DNA of 64,000 bases from Pseudobacter sp. (GTDB lineage: Bacteria > Bacteroidota > Bacteroidia > Chitinophagales > Chitinophagaceae): NCBI GenBank assembly GCA_017849455.1, contig JAFIGX010000022.1, forward strand, positions 186,001 through 250,000, written 5' to 3'. The notes beneath the pieces are model-generated. The model was not told the origin of the DNA and did not search any database. It was given only the letters and a program-made list of their open reading frames with translations. The translations under genes were made by a program, and so were the position numbers. Below are positions 1 to 8,681 of this stretch, piece after piece (position 1 is the stretch's first letter; every line of letters begins with the position of its first letter).

Positions 1-10
1 CTTCAAGAAA

Positions 11-775
11 ATGGAAACACACAATACAGTAAAGTTCAAAAATGAACGGCACGTATTTATTCTACGCCAGATAAATTTACACCATAAGGTTTTGTCTTCC
101 ACCCTCAGCGTACAATTGCAGGTATCGGAAGACACGATCCGCAGGGACCTTGCAGAGCTGGCCGATGCCGGTGAGATCATCAAGGTACATGGCGGCGCCC
201 TATCCAAATCATATCATTACCCGGTACAACAGAACACCGTTTATGCACAGGAAGAAAAAAAGCTCATTGCCAAAAAAGCTGTCGGCCTGATCAGGTCTGG
301 CATGACCATCCTCACTGAAGCAGGGACCACCATGCTGGAAATGATCCGGATGATCCCCGATAATATTGAAGCCACTTTTTTTACAGTAAGCCCGCTGATG
401 GCGCTGGAACTGGCAGAACGTCCGTTGCTGACGGTCATTTTGCTGGGTGGACAGATGGATATGTCTTCCCAGATCACACTGGGTGAAAAACCGGTGATGG
501 AACTTGCCTCCATCAGGGTCGATCTTTGCTTTCTCGGCGTGAATGCCATCGATTCCAAAACCGGGCTCACCGAAGCAGACTGGAAAGTAGCACAGGTAAA
601 AAAAGCAATGATCGCTTCCTCCGACAAACTGGCCATCCTTACCATTGCGGAAAAATTGAATACATCATTACCGATGAAACTCTGCAGCCCGCGTAATATC
701 GATTATTTGATCACTGAGCTGAAACCTACCGATAAACGCCTCGATCCTTACAAGAAAAATATGCAGATCCTCTAA
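11..775 (+). CDS. DeoR/GlpR-family transcriptional regulator
   Basis: A DeoR-type repressor of 254 residues, the usual family length. The N-terminal quarter is a winged helix-turn-helix with the family signature (SEDTIRRDL, about residues 40-48) followed by the typical 'HGGA' turn. The rest is the DeoRC sugar-phosphate sensor fold, with the phosphate-binding segment EAGTTMLEM (about residue 98) and GVNAID...GLTEAD near residue 175. Family members repress sugar catabolic operons and release DNA when a phosphorylated sugar binds. The target is not visible: the neighbour downstream is a decayed glycosidase tail, and only 10 bases of upstream sequence are in the window. The ATG at 11 fits the length well, but a slightly longer N-terminus outside the window cannot be excluded. 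Confidence 0.9.
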   Translation: METHNTVKFKNERHVFILRQINLHHKVLSSTLSVQLQVSEDTIRRDLAELADAGEIIKVHGGALSKSYHYPVQQNTVYAQEEKKLIAKKAVGLIRSGMTILTEAGTTMLEMIRMIPDNIEATFFTVSPLMALELAERPLLTVILLGGQMDMSSQITLGEKPVMELASIRVDLCFLGVNAIDSKTGLTEADWKVAQVKKAMIASSDKLAILTIAEKLNTSLPMKLCSPRNIDYLITELKPTDKRLDPYKKNMQIL

Positions 776-813
776 CCATCATTACAGTGGCGCTGGTAAT
801 CCATGCTATCCAT

Positions 814-1152
814 TCAAAGATGTTTTCTTGCTTCGGCCTCTTTGGCGGCCATCAGGTATATCAGCGATGCAGTTCCATCCATGGTTGGCTCATTGGTGCT
901 GTAATCGCCCGCATCATCATGATAGACCACCAGGTCCGACTGGAAGGCAGCATATTTATCTTCTTGCAATAATTTCAATCCCCTCAATCTCTTGTAGATG
1001 CTTCCATACACAGGCCCATCCACCAGTCCACCATTCAATGGATAATGATATAAAAAAGCCAGTGAAGAATGCGATTCGGCTGTAATGGCCTGGATCAGCG
1101 GGGATACAATCCAGAGACCATTGCTTATCAAGAATCTGTGTATATGCGTTTT
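814..1152 (-). pseudogene. C-terminal remnant of a family 9 glycoside hydrolase
   Basis: About 110 codons resemble the extreme C-terminus of GH9 cellulase/glucosidase-type enzymes: a 'GGLVDGPV' segment, then HDDAGDYSTNEPTMDG and a closing SLIYLMAA helix. In GH9 the catalytic D and E lie in a Y-x-x-N-E-type region close to the end, matching DYSTNE here. The frame is closed by a TAA at 1153-1155, there is no ATG, and the N-terminal four fifths of the enzyme are absent, so this is a fossil and not a working gene. It lies between a DeoR regulator and a cysteine-synthase-like gene. The family call is by eye and moderately sure. Confidence 0.5.
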
Positions 1153-1255
1153 TTAAAGTTTTAGAATCCGAAAACGCACAAAAAAGCATATTATTTTGGG
1201 CAACCGATCGCCCTGCGGGACGATTTCAAACCAGCGTGAGTGATGTAGGTAGGGT

Positions 1256-2167
1256 TTATTTATACAGATCTCCATTGAGGTATTTCAACCCCGAATCAGG
1301 AATAATGGTCACGATCTTTTTTCCGGGACCGATGATCCTGGCCCGCTGGATGGCGGCCCAAACGTTTGCCCCGGCGGTTATTCCACTGAAAATGCCTTCC
1401 CTTCTCGTCAGCCTCCTGGCCGTTTCATAGGCATCTTCATCCGATACGGCGATTATTTCATCGGCCAGGTCCAACCTGCAGATAGATGGTACAAACCCGG
1501 ACCCGATACCTTCCAGTTTGTGCTTTCCCGATATGTCGCCTCCGGAAAGTGCCCGCACATGCAATGGTTCTATGGCGATACAACGGATACCGGGTATTTC
1601 CTGCTTGAATGTTTCGGCATTACCGGAAAAACTTCCGCCGGTCCCCACCCCCGTTATGAATTCATCGATCGTTTTCCCGAGTACCCCGATGATCTCATAG
1701 GCCATTTTATGATAGGCATTCCTGTTATCCGGATTATTGAACTGGTCGGTCCAGAAAATATTGGCTCCCTTACTTAGCTCCCTCGCTCTTGCGATCAGCG
1801 ATTCGATCAGCTTTGCGGTTATCTTACCGTCTCCACTGGGGATGATCTCGAGCTGTGCGCCGAATGCACGCATCGTCTGAAGTTTTTCTTCAGCGAATGC
1901 ATCGGACGACACAAAATATCCCTTGTACCCTTTATAGGCGCAGACCATTGCCAGCGAGCTGCCGGTGCTTCCTCCCGTGTATTCGAGGACCGTTCCGCCG
2001 GGCTTCAACTCACCTCTTCGTTCTGCACCTTCCACCATCGAGAGGGCCATCCTGTCTTTCATGCTGCCGCTAGGATTGGCGCCTTCATACTTTACATAAA
2101 TCTCAGCGCAACCTGGTTCGCTCAGGCGTTCCAGTTTTATTAATGGAGTATTGCCGATTGATCTCAT
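1256..2167 (-). CDS. Cysteine synthase family PLP-dependent enzyme
   Basis: A 303-residue fold-type II PLP enzyme of the CysK/CysM family, which replaces the acetyl group of O-acetylserine (or a related activated serine) by sulfide to give cysteine. The PLP lysine lies in NPSGSMKDRMA (about residues 31-41), the phosphate-binding loop is GTGGSFSG (about 176), and the PLP-ring-contacting serine region is PDSGLKYL near the C-terminus. The substrate-binding loop reads TGGSTG where CysK has TSGNTG, so the asparagine that contacts the substrate carboxylate is replaced, and a different substrate is possible. The length is normal. The gene stands alone: no sulfate-assimilation genes are nearby and the upstream gene ends in its own terminator. 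Confidence 0.82.
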   Translation of the reverse strand: MRSIGNTPLIKLERLSEPGCAEIYVKYEGANPSGSMKDRMALSMVEGAERRGELKPGGTVLEYTGGSTGSSLAMVCAYKGYKGYFVSSDAFAEEKLQTMRAFGAQLEIIPSGDGKITAKLIESLIARARELSKGANIFWTDQFNNPDNRNAYHKMAYEIIGVLGKTIDEFITGVGTGGSFSGNAETFKQEIPGIRCIAIEPLHVRALSGGDISGKHKLEGIGSGFVPSICRLDLADEIIAVSDEDAYETARRLTRREGIFSGITAGANVWAAIQRARIIGPGKKIVTIIPDSGLKYLNGDLYK

Positions 2168-2295
2168 TGTTGTGAAAGTTGAGATTGTTTGCCTGTAAGG
2201 AAACGGAGATATTAGCCGGACAATACTAAATATAGGAACAAAAAGAGAATCGGGGCGGAAGCCAATGGAAAAATGAAAATTTTAAGACCCTCCAA

Positions 2296-2330
2296 TAAAA
2301 AAAGCTGCCCCATTTTGGATAAGGCAGCTT
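2296..2330 (-). terminator. Rho-independent terminator of the 2428-2727 gene
   Basis: An 8-bp stem (AAGCTGCC at 2302-2309 with GGCAGCTT at 2323-2330) is followed on the minus strand by a T7 run and more T/A. It lies about 100 bases after the stop codon of the small minus-strand gene and before the cysteine-synthase-like gene, so it separates the two units. Confidence 0.8.
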
Positions 2331-2427
2331 GCTGGATTTTTACTACTAATCATTTTTGCACACGTTTGCCGTAAGTATGCAATGAGCAAAGGATAGGGCT
2401 AATGGTCGGCAACGATCCGGATGTATT

Positions 2428-2727
2428 TTATACTGTCGGTTTACCTCTCCTCCTTCTTCTCTCTTTCTGCTGAAGGTATTGGTTATACACAAGCTCAAAC
2501 ATCTTTCTGTCGTCCACTTCCAGTATCCTGGCCAACATGAACAGTTCTGCAAGTACGAATTGTTCCGACTGATTCATCAGCCTGTTGAATCGCTTGTGTT
2601 GTGTTCCGAGATCTGTCAACACCCTGGTCTTTGGGATGTATTCAAATATTTCATTGAAACAGGTTATCTCCCCATTATCGATGAGCGCTTTCACTGCTTT
2701 ATATCTCCGGTCCCTGACCATAACCAA
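2428..2727 (-). CDS. Small conserved HTH-like protein (Bacteroidota type)
   Basis: A 99-residue, strongly basic protein. The middle (about residues 30-80: TDLGTQHKRFNRLMNQSEQF, then a LAELFMLARILEVD helix) has the rhythm of a Cro/CI-like helix-turn-helix: a helix, a turn with an N-x-R recognition helix, then the 'la..lev' closing helix. I recall similar small proteins from other Bacteroidota but know of no assigned role. The C-terminus is an arginine/lysine tail (KERRRRRGK). It is monocistronic, with its own terminator downstream. The ATG at 2727 gives the natural start. A DNA-binding role is inference. Confidence 0.65.
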   Translation of the reverse strand: MVMVRDRRYKAVKALIDNGEITCFNEIFEYIPKTRVLTDLGTQHKRFNRLMNQSEQFVLAELFMLARILEVDDRKMFELVYNQYLQQKERRRRRGKPTV

Positions 2728-2879
2728 AGAAAAGCATTAGATAGTGATGTAATGGAGCTTTGGCCCTTTTATACTTTTTTTAGTGGCTATTTCAACCTGA
2801 AATAGATTCATTTCGTACTTTTTTTACTGCATTATTACCGTAACCTCCTACCTTATTAATGGCAGCAGGAATGGTTTTT

Positions 2880-2900
2880 TACTTTTGCAACATTGTTGCA
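2880..2900 (+). promoter_or_regulatory. Candidate promoter with overlapping palindromic operator
   Basis: TACTTTTG at 2880-2887 matches the Bacteroidota -7 box TAnnTTTG exactly; no good -33 TTTG is visible at the expected distance. It overlaps a perfect inverted repeat, TGCAACA-T-TGTTGCA (2886-2900), that would cover the transcription start, as a repressor site would. A second -7-like box, TATTTTTG, lies at 2917-2924. The regulator is unknown; dyads of this kind are bound by Fur-family and other dimeric repressors. Confidence 0.45.
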
Positions 2901-2969
2901 TTTTGAAATTTTCTCTTATTTTTGCGCTCTCGTGATCATTATTCCTTTCACAATAAAACTGTTCGTATT

Positions 2970-3878
2970 ATGATTCATGGAAAAGATTTTGATGTGATCA
3001 TTATCGGCGGCAGTTATGCCGGGCTTTCCGCTGCAATGTCTTTAGGCAGATCTCTCCGTCATGTACTGGTCATCGATAGCGGTCTTCCCTGCAATGCGCC
3101 AACACCTCATTCCCATAATTTCATTACGCACGACGGGGAAGTTCCACTGGTGATTGCCAATAAGGCCAAACTACAGGTACTGCAATACGAAACAGTACAA
3201 TTCCTGTCTGCCCTCGCAACCGCTGTCCAAAAAACGGATCTGGGCTTTGTAGTCGGGGTTTCGTCAGGCGATGTCTTCCACACCAGGAAAATTGTATTCG
3301 CCACCGGTCTGAAAGATATCATACCCGATATTAAAGGATTCGCTGCCTGCTGGGGCAAGTCAGTGCTGCATTGTCCATATTGCCATGGCTATGAAGTGAA
3401 GCATGAGAAGACCGGGATCATTGCGAACGGAGATATGGGTTTTGAATTCGCCAGGCTTATCAGCAACTGGACCAGTCAACTCATACTTTTTACCAATGGC
3501 AAGGCCGGTCTTTCAAAGGAACAATTCGAAAAATTGAATGAGCACCGGGTCCCCGTTATTGAAACGGCTATAGATAGTATTGAACATGCTGGCGGCAGGA
3601 TCGAAAACATCGTTCTTGCAGATGGGTCCAGGCACAGCTTATCGGCCCTCTATGCCCGGCCTGCATTCACCCAACATTGCCCGCTGCCTGAAGAGCTTGG
3701 ATGTGAATTGACAGAAATGGGATTATTGAAAATCGATATCTTCCAGCGCACCACTATAAAAAGCGTATATGCATGCGGTGATAATTCATCGCCAGCCAGG
3801 TCCGTATCGATGGCCGTTGCAGCCGGCACTATGGCCGGTGCATCTCTGAATAAAGAGTTGATCGAAGAAAGCTTTTAG
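2970..3878 (+). CDS. Thioredoxin-reductase-like NAD(P)/FAD oxidoreductase
   Basis: A two-dinucleotide-domain flavoprotein of the TrxB-like class. The FAD motif IIIGGSYAGLSAA (GxGxxG variant GGSYAG) is close to the N-terminus, the redox-type centre is CPYC (in HCPYCHGYE), and the FAD-closing ACGD motif occurs near residue 268. The second nucleotide-binding site is weak: IIANGDMGFEFA replaces GGGDSAxE. The CPYC pair matches bacterial TrxB-like flavoproteins, but the physiological partner is unknown, since ferredoxin or glutaredoxin-like substrates also occur in this class. An in-frame TTG at 2922 would fall inside a -7-like promoter box, so the ATG at 2970 (MIHGKDFDVIIIGG) is the likely start. 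The gene stands alone behind the palindrome at 2886-2900. Confidence 0.85.
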   Translation: MIHGKDFDVIIIGGSYAGLSAAMSLGRSLRHVLVIDSGLPCNAPTPHSHNFITHDGEVPLVIANKAKLQVLQYETVQFLSALATAVQKTDLGFVVGVSSGDVFHTRKIVFATGLKDIIPDIKGFAACWGKSVLHCPYCHGYEVKHEKTGIIANGDMGFEFARLISNWTSQLILFTNGKAGLSKEQFEKLNEHRVPVIETAIDSIEHAGGRIENIVLADGSRHSLSALYARPAFTQHCPLPEELGCELTEMGLLKIDIFQRTTIKSVYACGDNSSPARSVSMAVAAGTMAGASLNKELIEESF

Positions 3879-4061
3879 AATAAAACACCACTCGAAAAAC
3901 CGGCATCGTGTTCATAATTAACAAATTATTGCACCAACTCCGGTTGCCGGCCCAACAGGTGGATTATGAAAAAAATAGTACCTTCAAAATCTGTTTCGAA
4001 TATCTCTGCCTGGTAAAATGGTGGTAGTCTTTTTTTCCAATCAAAGGGCAAAAATAAAAAT

Positions 4062-4673
4062 ATGAAATATAGTTTTTCGATCTCATTACTGTTCCTCTCC
4101 CTATCGGTTTTTGCGCAGCAGACGGTCTACGAGAAATTTCAGAAGATCACGACCATGCAACAGGCACAACAATATGTAGATGCCAACCCGGACCTGAAGC
4201 CGGCCATACTCCGCCTTTCTGCCGGAAAAGACAGTTCCGTCATCGATAAGCGGTTATTGCGTCAAAAACAAGGGGATGTCTTCTCCGTTGGTTATGTCAC
4301 CTACAGGATCATGGAATCATCGGAATCCGTTGCCTACAGGGCCAGCTATATCTTCCTCGACGGGTCCTCCTTATCGAAATCAGAAGTCGATAGCCTCAAG
4401 AAACTGATCGTGCAAAAGATCAATGCAAGAGAATCCTGGGACAAGCTCTCCGATCAATACACCATGGATGGCAATACAACCCATGGCGACACCGATTGGT
4501 TTTTCGGGGAAATGATGCTTCCGAAAGAATTCCAGGACGCTGTCGCGAATCATAAGAAAGACGAGATATTCTTTGTAGATGTTCCGGAGAAACAATGGCA
4601 TTATATCATCAGGAAAACCTATGAGGACAGGGTGAAGAAGGATATCACCGTTCTCAGGTCGAACGGACGGTAA
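4062..4673 (+). CDS. Exported PpiC/SurA-like peptidyl-prolyl isomerase
   Basis: A 203-residue secreted protein with a clear signal peptide (MKYSFSISLLFLSLSVFAQQ, cleavage after about residue 18). The second half reads as a parvulin-type rotamase: SWDKLSDQYTMDGNT, then GDTDWFFGEMMLPKEFQDAV, then a hydrophobic strand before HYIIRKT at the end. Parvulins of this kind act on periplasmic or outer-membrane-bound proteins. There is no second rotamase domain and no SurA chaperone module of normal size, so it is a small single-domain relative. It stands alone, with about 180 bases of intergenic DNA before it. Confidence 0.7.
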   Translation: MKYSFSISLLFLSLSVFAQQTVYEKFQKITTMQQAQQYVDANPDLKPAILRLSAGKDSSVIDKRLLRQKQGDVFSVGYVTYRIMESSESVAYRASYIFLDGSSLSKSEVDSLKKLIVQKINARESWDKLSDQYTMDGNTTHGDTDWFFGEMMLPKEFQDAVANHKKDEIFFVDVPEKQWHYIIRKTYEDRVKKDITVLRSNGR

Positions 4674-4948
4674 AGATACTGCACAATCCCCCCGCTCTCC
4701 TGTGAGAATGCACGGATTCCCGTTGACCAGTAGTGTCTTTTAGATACCATGGCTATCATGGTTTCATCATGCTGCGCAGCGAACTATTCCAAATTCCTGT
4801 CGTTATTATAACCCAAACCTGAATACTCACTTTAATTCTACACTGCAAACCGTTCGGGCAAAAGGTTTACAATTTTAACCTTCTAATTAAGAATTGTCCC
4901 GTTAAGTGTATATTGCCCTATCAAATCAATTTTCAATTCGGTCGGGAG

Positions 4949-6946
4949 ATGCATGTGAAACCATTGCTTGCAACAGGTCTTTTATGGGTCCTATTGTGCC
5001 AGTACCTCCAGGCGCAAAATTGTACGGGTGGGTTAGGCGATCCCATGGTCAACGTTACCTTCGGAAGCGGTACCGGATTCGGTCCACCGCTAGGGGCTGG
5101 TATTACCAATCTCCAATACGTAACCACACAATGTCCGAGCGACGGTCAATACACCATCACCAATAATACAAGCGGATGCTTTGGTACCTGGCATACCCTG
5201 ACCGGTGACCATACCGGTGATCCAAATGGCTATTTCATGCTGATCAATGCTTCCTATCAGCCAAGTGATTTCTATGTGCAACAGGTGACCGGCTTATGCC
5301 CCGGGACCACCTACCAGTTCGCAGTATGGGTGATCAATATGATGTCCAAAACCGATGGCATCCATCCCAATATCACTTTCAGGATCGAGCAAACGGACGG
5401 CACGGTATTGGCCAGCTTTCAAACAGGGGATGTACCGCGGATCAACCCTGCCACCTGGACGCAGTACAGTACGTATTTCACTATACCGCCCGGCATCAAC
5501 TCGCTCATTTTGCGGATGACCAATAATTCTCCCGGCGGAACAGGAAATGACCTGGCCCTGGATGATATTACTTTCCGGCCTGCAGGCCCCAGGATCGATA
5601 TCAGTCTGAATGGGGCCGCTGCCAGCACTTCAAAGATCTGCGAAGGAAACAACCAGGCACAACAATTAGCAGCTACCGTGGAAAGCTGCTACAACACGCC
5701 AGTATTTCAATGGCAGGAAAACACCGGCTCGGGATGGAAGGATATACCAGGGGCCGTCCAACTCACTTATTCCGCATTGCCAACAAGCCCGGGCACTTAT
5801 TTATATCGTATACGGGTATCCGAAAAAGATAATATGAATATTGCTTCCTGTGGAGTGGCCTCTGCACAGGCAACGATCGTAGTGTTGCCATTGGTCACGC
5901 CGGCTGTTTCCGTCACCGCTTCTGCAACCGGCATTTGTGCCAATACACCGGTAACTTTCACTGCAACGCCTGCGGATGGAGGAGATGCTCCTTTGTATGA
6001 ATGGATGGTTAACGGTGTGGTGGTATCCGGGCCTCCCAATAGTAATAATTCCTACACAAGCAATACATTTCGGAACGGCGATGCTGTCTCCTGCCGGCTG
6101 ACCAGCAATGCTCCCTGTGTAACCAACCATACCGCTATTTCCAATGCTATTAGCATTTCCGTTACGGACAATCCAACTACTTCCGTGCAAATAACAGCTT
6201 CCGCAACTACCATCTGCAGCGGCAGCATGGTTACTTTTACAGCTATCCCATTCAATGGAGGCAATAATCCATCGTACGGGTGGATGCTCAATAACATGCC
6301 GGCCAGCACCAATGGTCCGGCCTATTCTTCTCAAACCCTGCAGGACCATGATGAGATCAAAGTGATCATGACGAGCAGCCTGTATTGCGCTCTTCCGGTT
6401 GAATCAAATACGATCAGGATGACCGTAAACCCAATGCCCTCTATCCTGTTGCCTTCCGATACCCTTATCGTGGCAAACACCAGCATCCGCCTGCATCCTA
6501 TCATAACAGGAGCAATTTCCTCCTGGCAATGGAGCCCGGCCACGGGCCTCGATAATCCCAATACCATCTACCCGGTCGCTTCACCGCGTACAACGACCAC
6601 ATACCATTTGTATCTAGAAAATCAGTACGGCTGCAATGTAACGGCACAGGAGATCGTATATGTTTATTACGACCTGTTACTGCCCAATGGTTTCACACCA
6701 AACGGTGATGGAAAGAATGATCTGTTTCGCATTCCACCCTCCGTACCCGTGAAGGTTTTCCGATTCTCCGTTTATAACCGATGGGGCGGACTTGTTTTCA
6801 CGACCACCGACAGCAAACAAGGATGGGATGGCAGTATGAATGGCCATCTTTTACCGGCTGGTACTTATATATGGTTCATCGAGTATGAAGACCCGGCCTC
6901 CAGGAAAAAGGATATGAAGAAGGGTATCGTCGAGCTGATCAGGTAG
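4949..6946 (+). CDS. T9SS type B cell-surface protein with Ig-like repeats
   Basis: A secreted, surface-attached protein of about 665 residues. It starts with a signal peptide (MHVKPLLATGLLWVLLCQYL, then QA/QN). A jelly-roll-like region follows (about residues 60-210, ending in DLALDDITF, which is typical of carbohydrate-binding or MAM-like domains), then three or so Ig/PKD-like repeats with paired cysteines. The last 90 residues form the gliding-motility-associated C-terminal domain (LLLPNGFTPNGDGKNDLFRI, VYNRWGG, GWDG, PAGTYIW), which sends proteins through the type IX secretion system. A TTG at 4913 would only add residues before the signal peptide, so the ATG at 4949 is preferred. The ligand is unknown; adhesion or glycan binding is likely. 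Confidence 0.88.
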   Translation: MHVKPLLATGLLWVLLCQYLQAQNCTGGLGDPMVNVTFGSGTGFGPPLGAGITNLQYVTTQCPSDGQYTITNNTSGCFGTWHTLTGDHTGDPNGYFMLINASYQPSDFYVQQVTGLCPGTTYQFAVWVINMMSKTDGIHPNITFRIEQTDGTVLASFQTGDVPRINPATWTQYSTYFTIPPGINSLILRMTNNSPGGTGNDLALDDITFRPAGPRIDISLNGAAASTSKICEGNNQAQQLAATVESCYNTPVFQWQENTGSGWKDIPGAVQLTYSALPTSPGTYLYRIRVSEKDNMNIASCGVASAQATIVVLPLVTPAVSVTASATGICANTPVTFTATPADGGDAPLYEWMVNGVVVSGPPNSNNSYTSNTFRNGDAVSCRLTSNAPCVTNHTAISNAISISVTDNPTTSVQITASATTICSGSMVTFTAIPFNGGNNPSYGWMLNNMPASTNGPAYSSQTLQDHDEIKVIMTSSLYCALPVESNTIRMTVNPMPSILLPSDTLIVANTSIRLHPIITGAISSWQWSPATGLDNPNTIYPVASPRTTTTYHLYLENQYGCNVTAQEIVYVYYDLLLPNGFTPNGDGKNDLFRIPPSVPVKVFRFSVYNRWGGLVFTTTDSKQGWDGSMNGHLLPAGTYIWFIEYEDPASRKKDMKKGIVELIR

Positions 6947-6972
6947 AACCAACCCGCCGCCATTAAGCGGTT

Positions 6973-7613
6973 TCACCGGGGAGCTATTCGTTCCCACCAT
7001 GCACGTAACTGCCCGGCTTTATAGTTCTCTTTTTCCATCAGATCGATCGACTTATTGATCATCAGCATCTGGTCGGTACGCAATGTATCCGGTTCAGGAA
7101 AATCTGATCGGTAGGACTTTTGCACTTTCACCATTCCATGAAGCACCTGCACCTCTTCACCCCCTTCCTTTGAGTATGCAATAACTCTGAAGGTGCAATG
7201 TCCTGCAGCAGTGAGCGCCAGCAAATTGGTTCGAACAATAAATGGCTGCCGGCCGGCAGGTATGTCGAAGAAAATGTCCCCATCGGCCACCACCTGCCTG
7301 GGATTGTGAAAATTGCCGGCAGGTGTAATAACAGATCCTTTGACCATTATGATATGTGTACTGTCGGGAAGCGTGATCTGTTCAATCGGGCGGATGAGAT
7401 ATGGTAAAGTGTCCTCTGGAGGAGCAGGCATCACCATTGTATCCCTGGAATGCAGGTCCGTATTCGCGGAAATATATACAGGATTATTGCGCAGTAGTAA
7501 AACTAAAGCAGCAACGGCTGCAAGAAGAAGGACCGTTATAAGCAGTAAAGTATTTTTCTTATTTGTTTTCGTAGCTGCTACTTTTTTATCAGGGTAATGT
7601 TACGGGTCGACAT
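6973..7613 (-). CDS. FecR-like membrane-anchored protein, frameshifted at an A6 run
   Basis: The 154 codons from an internal ATG at 7437 encode a FecR-like beta domain (LPDSTHIIM, DGDIFFDIPAGRQPFIV, then a strand ending in VLHGMVKVQ). The same frame stays open upstream to 7600 and encodes a single membrane helix (TLLLITVLLLAAVAALVLLL) but has no start codon there. A good ATG lies at 7611-7613 in another frame, giving MSTRNITLIKK before a TAG. One extra A in the A6 run (complement of 7582-7587) would join the two into a 214-residue protein with an N-terminal anchor. So the gene is either frameshifted, read by slippage, or affected by a sequencing error. No sigma factor is adjacent. Confidence 0.6.
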
Positions 7614-7757
7614 GGGTTACCAGGCGCTCCTTTGGAAACAAATATCTAAAAAAATAATTTTACAAAGAGGACTTTGTCTGTTGGCAGTGCAGCCGCAGGG
7701 TGAAGCAGATTTTGAAGGACGGAAAACATATTACCTTTAACCCAAACCTGGCAACCG

Positions 7758-8681
7758 ATGCTGAAACCGTTTTTCAACTCCGTCAAGGCATTTGTCGGAC
7801 TGATCACCCTCCTGCTCCTGGCAGCACTGACCGGGTTCGTAGCCTGGGGTAGTTGGCAGCTATATGAAAACGAAAAACTGTCGCAACAATTCTTCAAGGA
7901 GGGCATACCTGTGGAAGTGGAAGTAACAGACGCCGACCGGCAAGCTCATTCCTGGTACGATCAGTTCACCAACCCTGTGTATCTTACATTCAATCACCAG
8001 GGACATACTTATACAACCCGCTTCGTTCAGGATTCAGGCTGGATCGCTGAAGGAGACAGGCTTACCTTACTGTACCACTCCAAAATGGACGCCTTCCGGC
8101 AGCCGGGCAAACAGATCAGCTTCGATAGTTTCGGGGACTGCTCACGTTTGATCAACTTCACCGTGGCCGGGATGTGGAGCGATGAACGCAAGTGGCAGTT
8201 GCTGGCCATAGGGTTCACTGTTTTTTCCTTACTGTTATTGAGTGTCGTATTGGGGGCCCTGGTACACCTCCCCTGGTTGAAGCCGTTGCAACGATTCATT
8301 TTTGTTGGCCTGCTGCTGGCAGGGTCACTATATATCACCTACAGCGCCTGGCAATATTACCGGTACTATCAAAAAATAAAGTCGGATAGCCGCGAAGAAA
8401 CGGTTACCATCATCAGTACCGATTACCATGCCCGCTCGAGAAAGAGCAACTGGTGGTTCAGGTACGAAGCAAGGGTACAATCCGGCAACCAGCAAAAAGT
8501 AATCCCCATTGAAAAATCAGATTTTGAAAAACTACGGCCCAACGACCGTCTGCAAGTATTCCATAACAGCGAGCTGAATGATATGATGCCGCTGAACTAT
8601 TCTCCCGACCATTCGAACATTGTGGTAGCATTGTTCTTTTGGTTGCTGACTGTCATTTTCGCCCGGAAATACTGGTCATGA
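7758..8681 (+). CDS. DUF3592-like integral membrane protein
   Basis: A 307-residue membrane protein with a symmetrical layout: one N-terminal membrane helix (about residues 12-32), a soluble beta-rich part (VEVTDADRQ...YLTFNHQGHTYTTRF), two helices in the middle (about 152-175 and 182-203), a second soluble part that repeats the first (VTIISTDYHARS...FRYEARV) and a final helix. This duplicated DUF3592-type arrangement is of unknown function. Its stop codon overlaps the stop of the convergent protease gene (TCATGA at 8676-8681). The ATG at 7758 directly precedes the hydrophobic N-terminus. Nothing in the context suggests a role. Confidence 0.7.
   Translation: MLKPFFNSVKAFVGLITLLLLAALTGFVAWGSWQLYENEKLSQQFFKEGIPVEVEVTDADRQAHSWYDQFTNPVYLTFNHQGHTYTTRFVQDSGWIAEGDRLTLLYHSKMDAFRQPGKQISFDSFGDCSRLINFTVAGMWSDERKWQLLAIGFTVFSLLLLSVVLGALVHLPWLKPLQRFIFVGLLLAGSLYITYSAWQYYRYYQKIKSDSREETVTIISTDYHARSRKSNWWFRYEARVQSGNQQKVIPIEKSDFEKLRPNDRLQVFHNSELNDMMPLNYSPDHSNIVVALFFWLLTVIFARKYWS

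Noticed and set aside
5801-6349. 182-codon minus-strand frame opposite the T9SS protein
   Set aside because: Serine/isoleucine/arginine-rich mirror of Thr/Ala-rich Ig repeats, with no start context.
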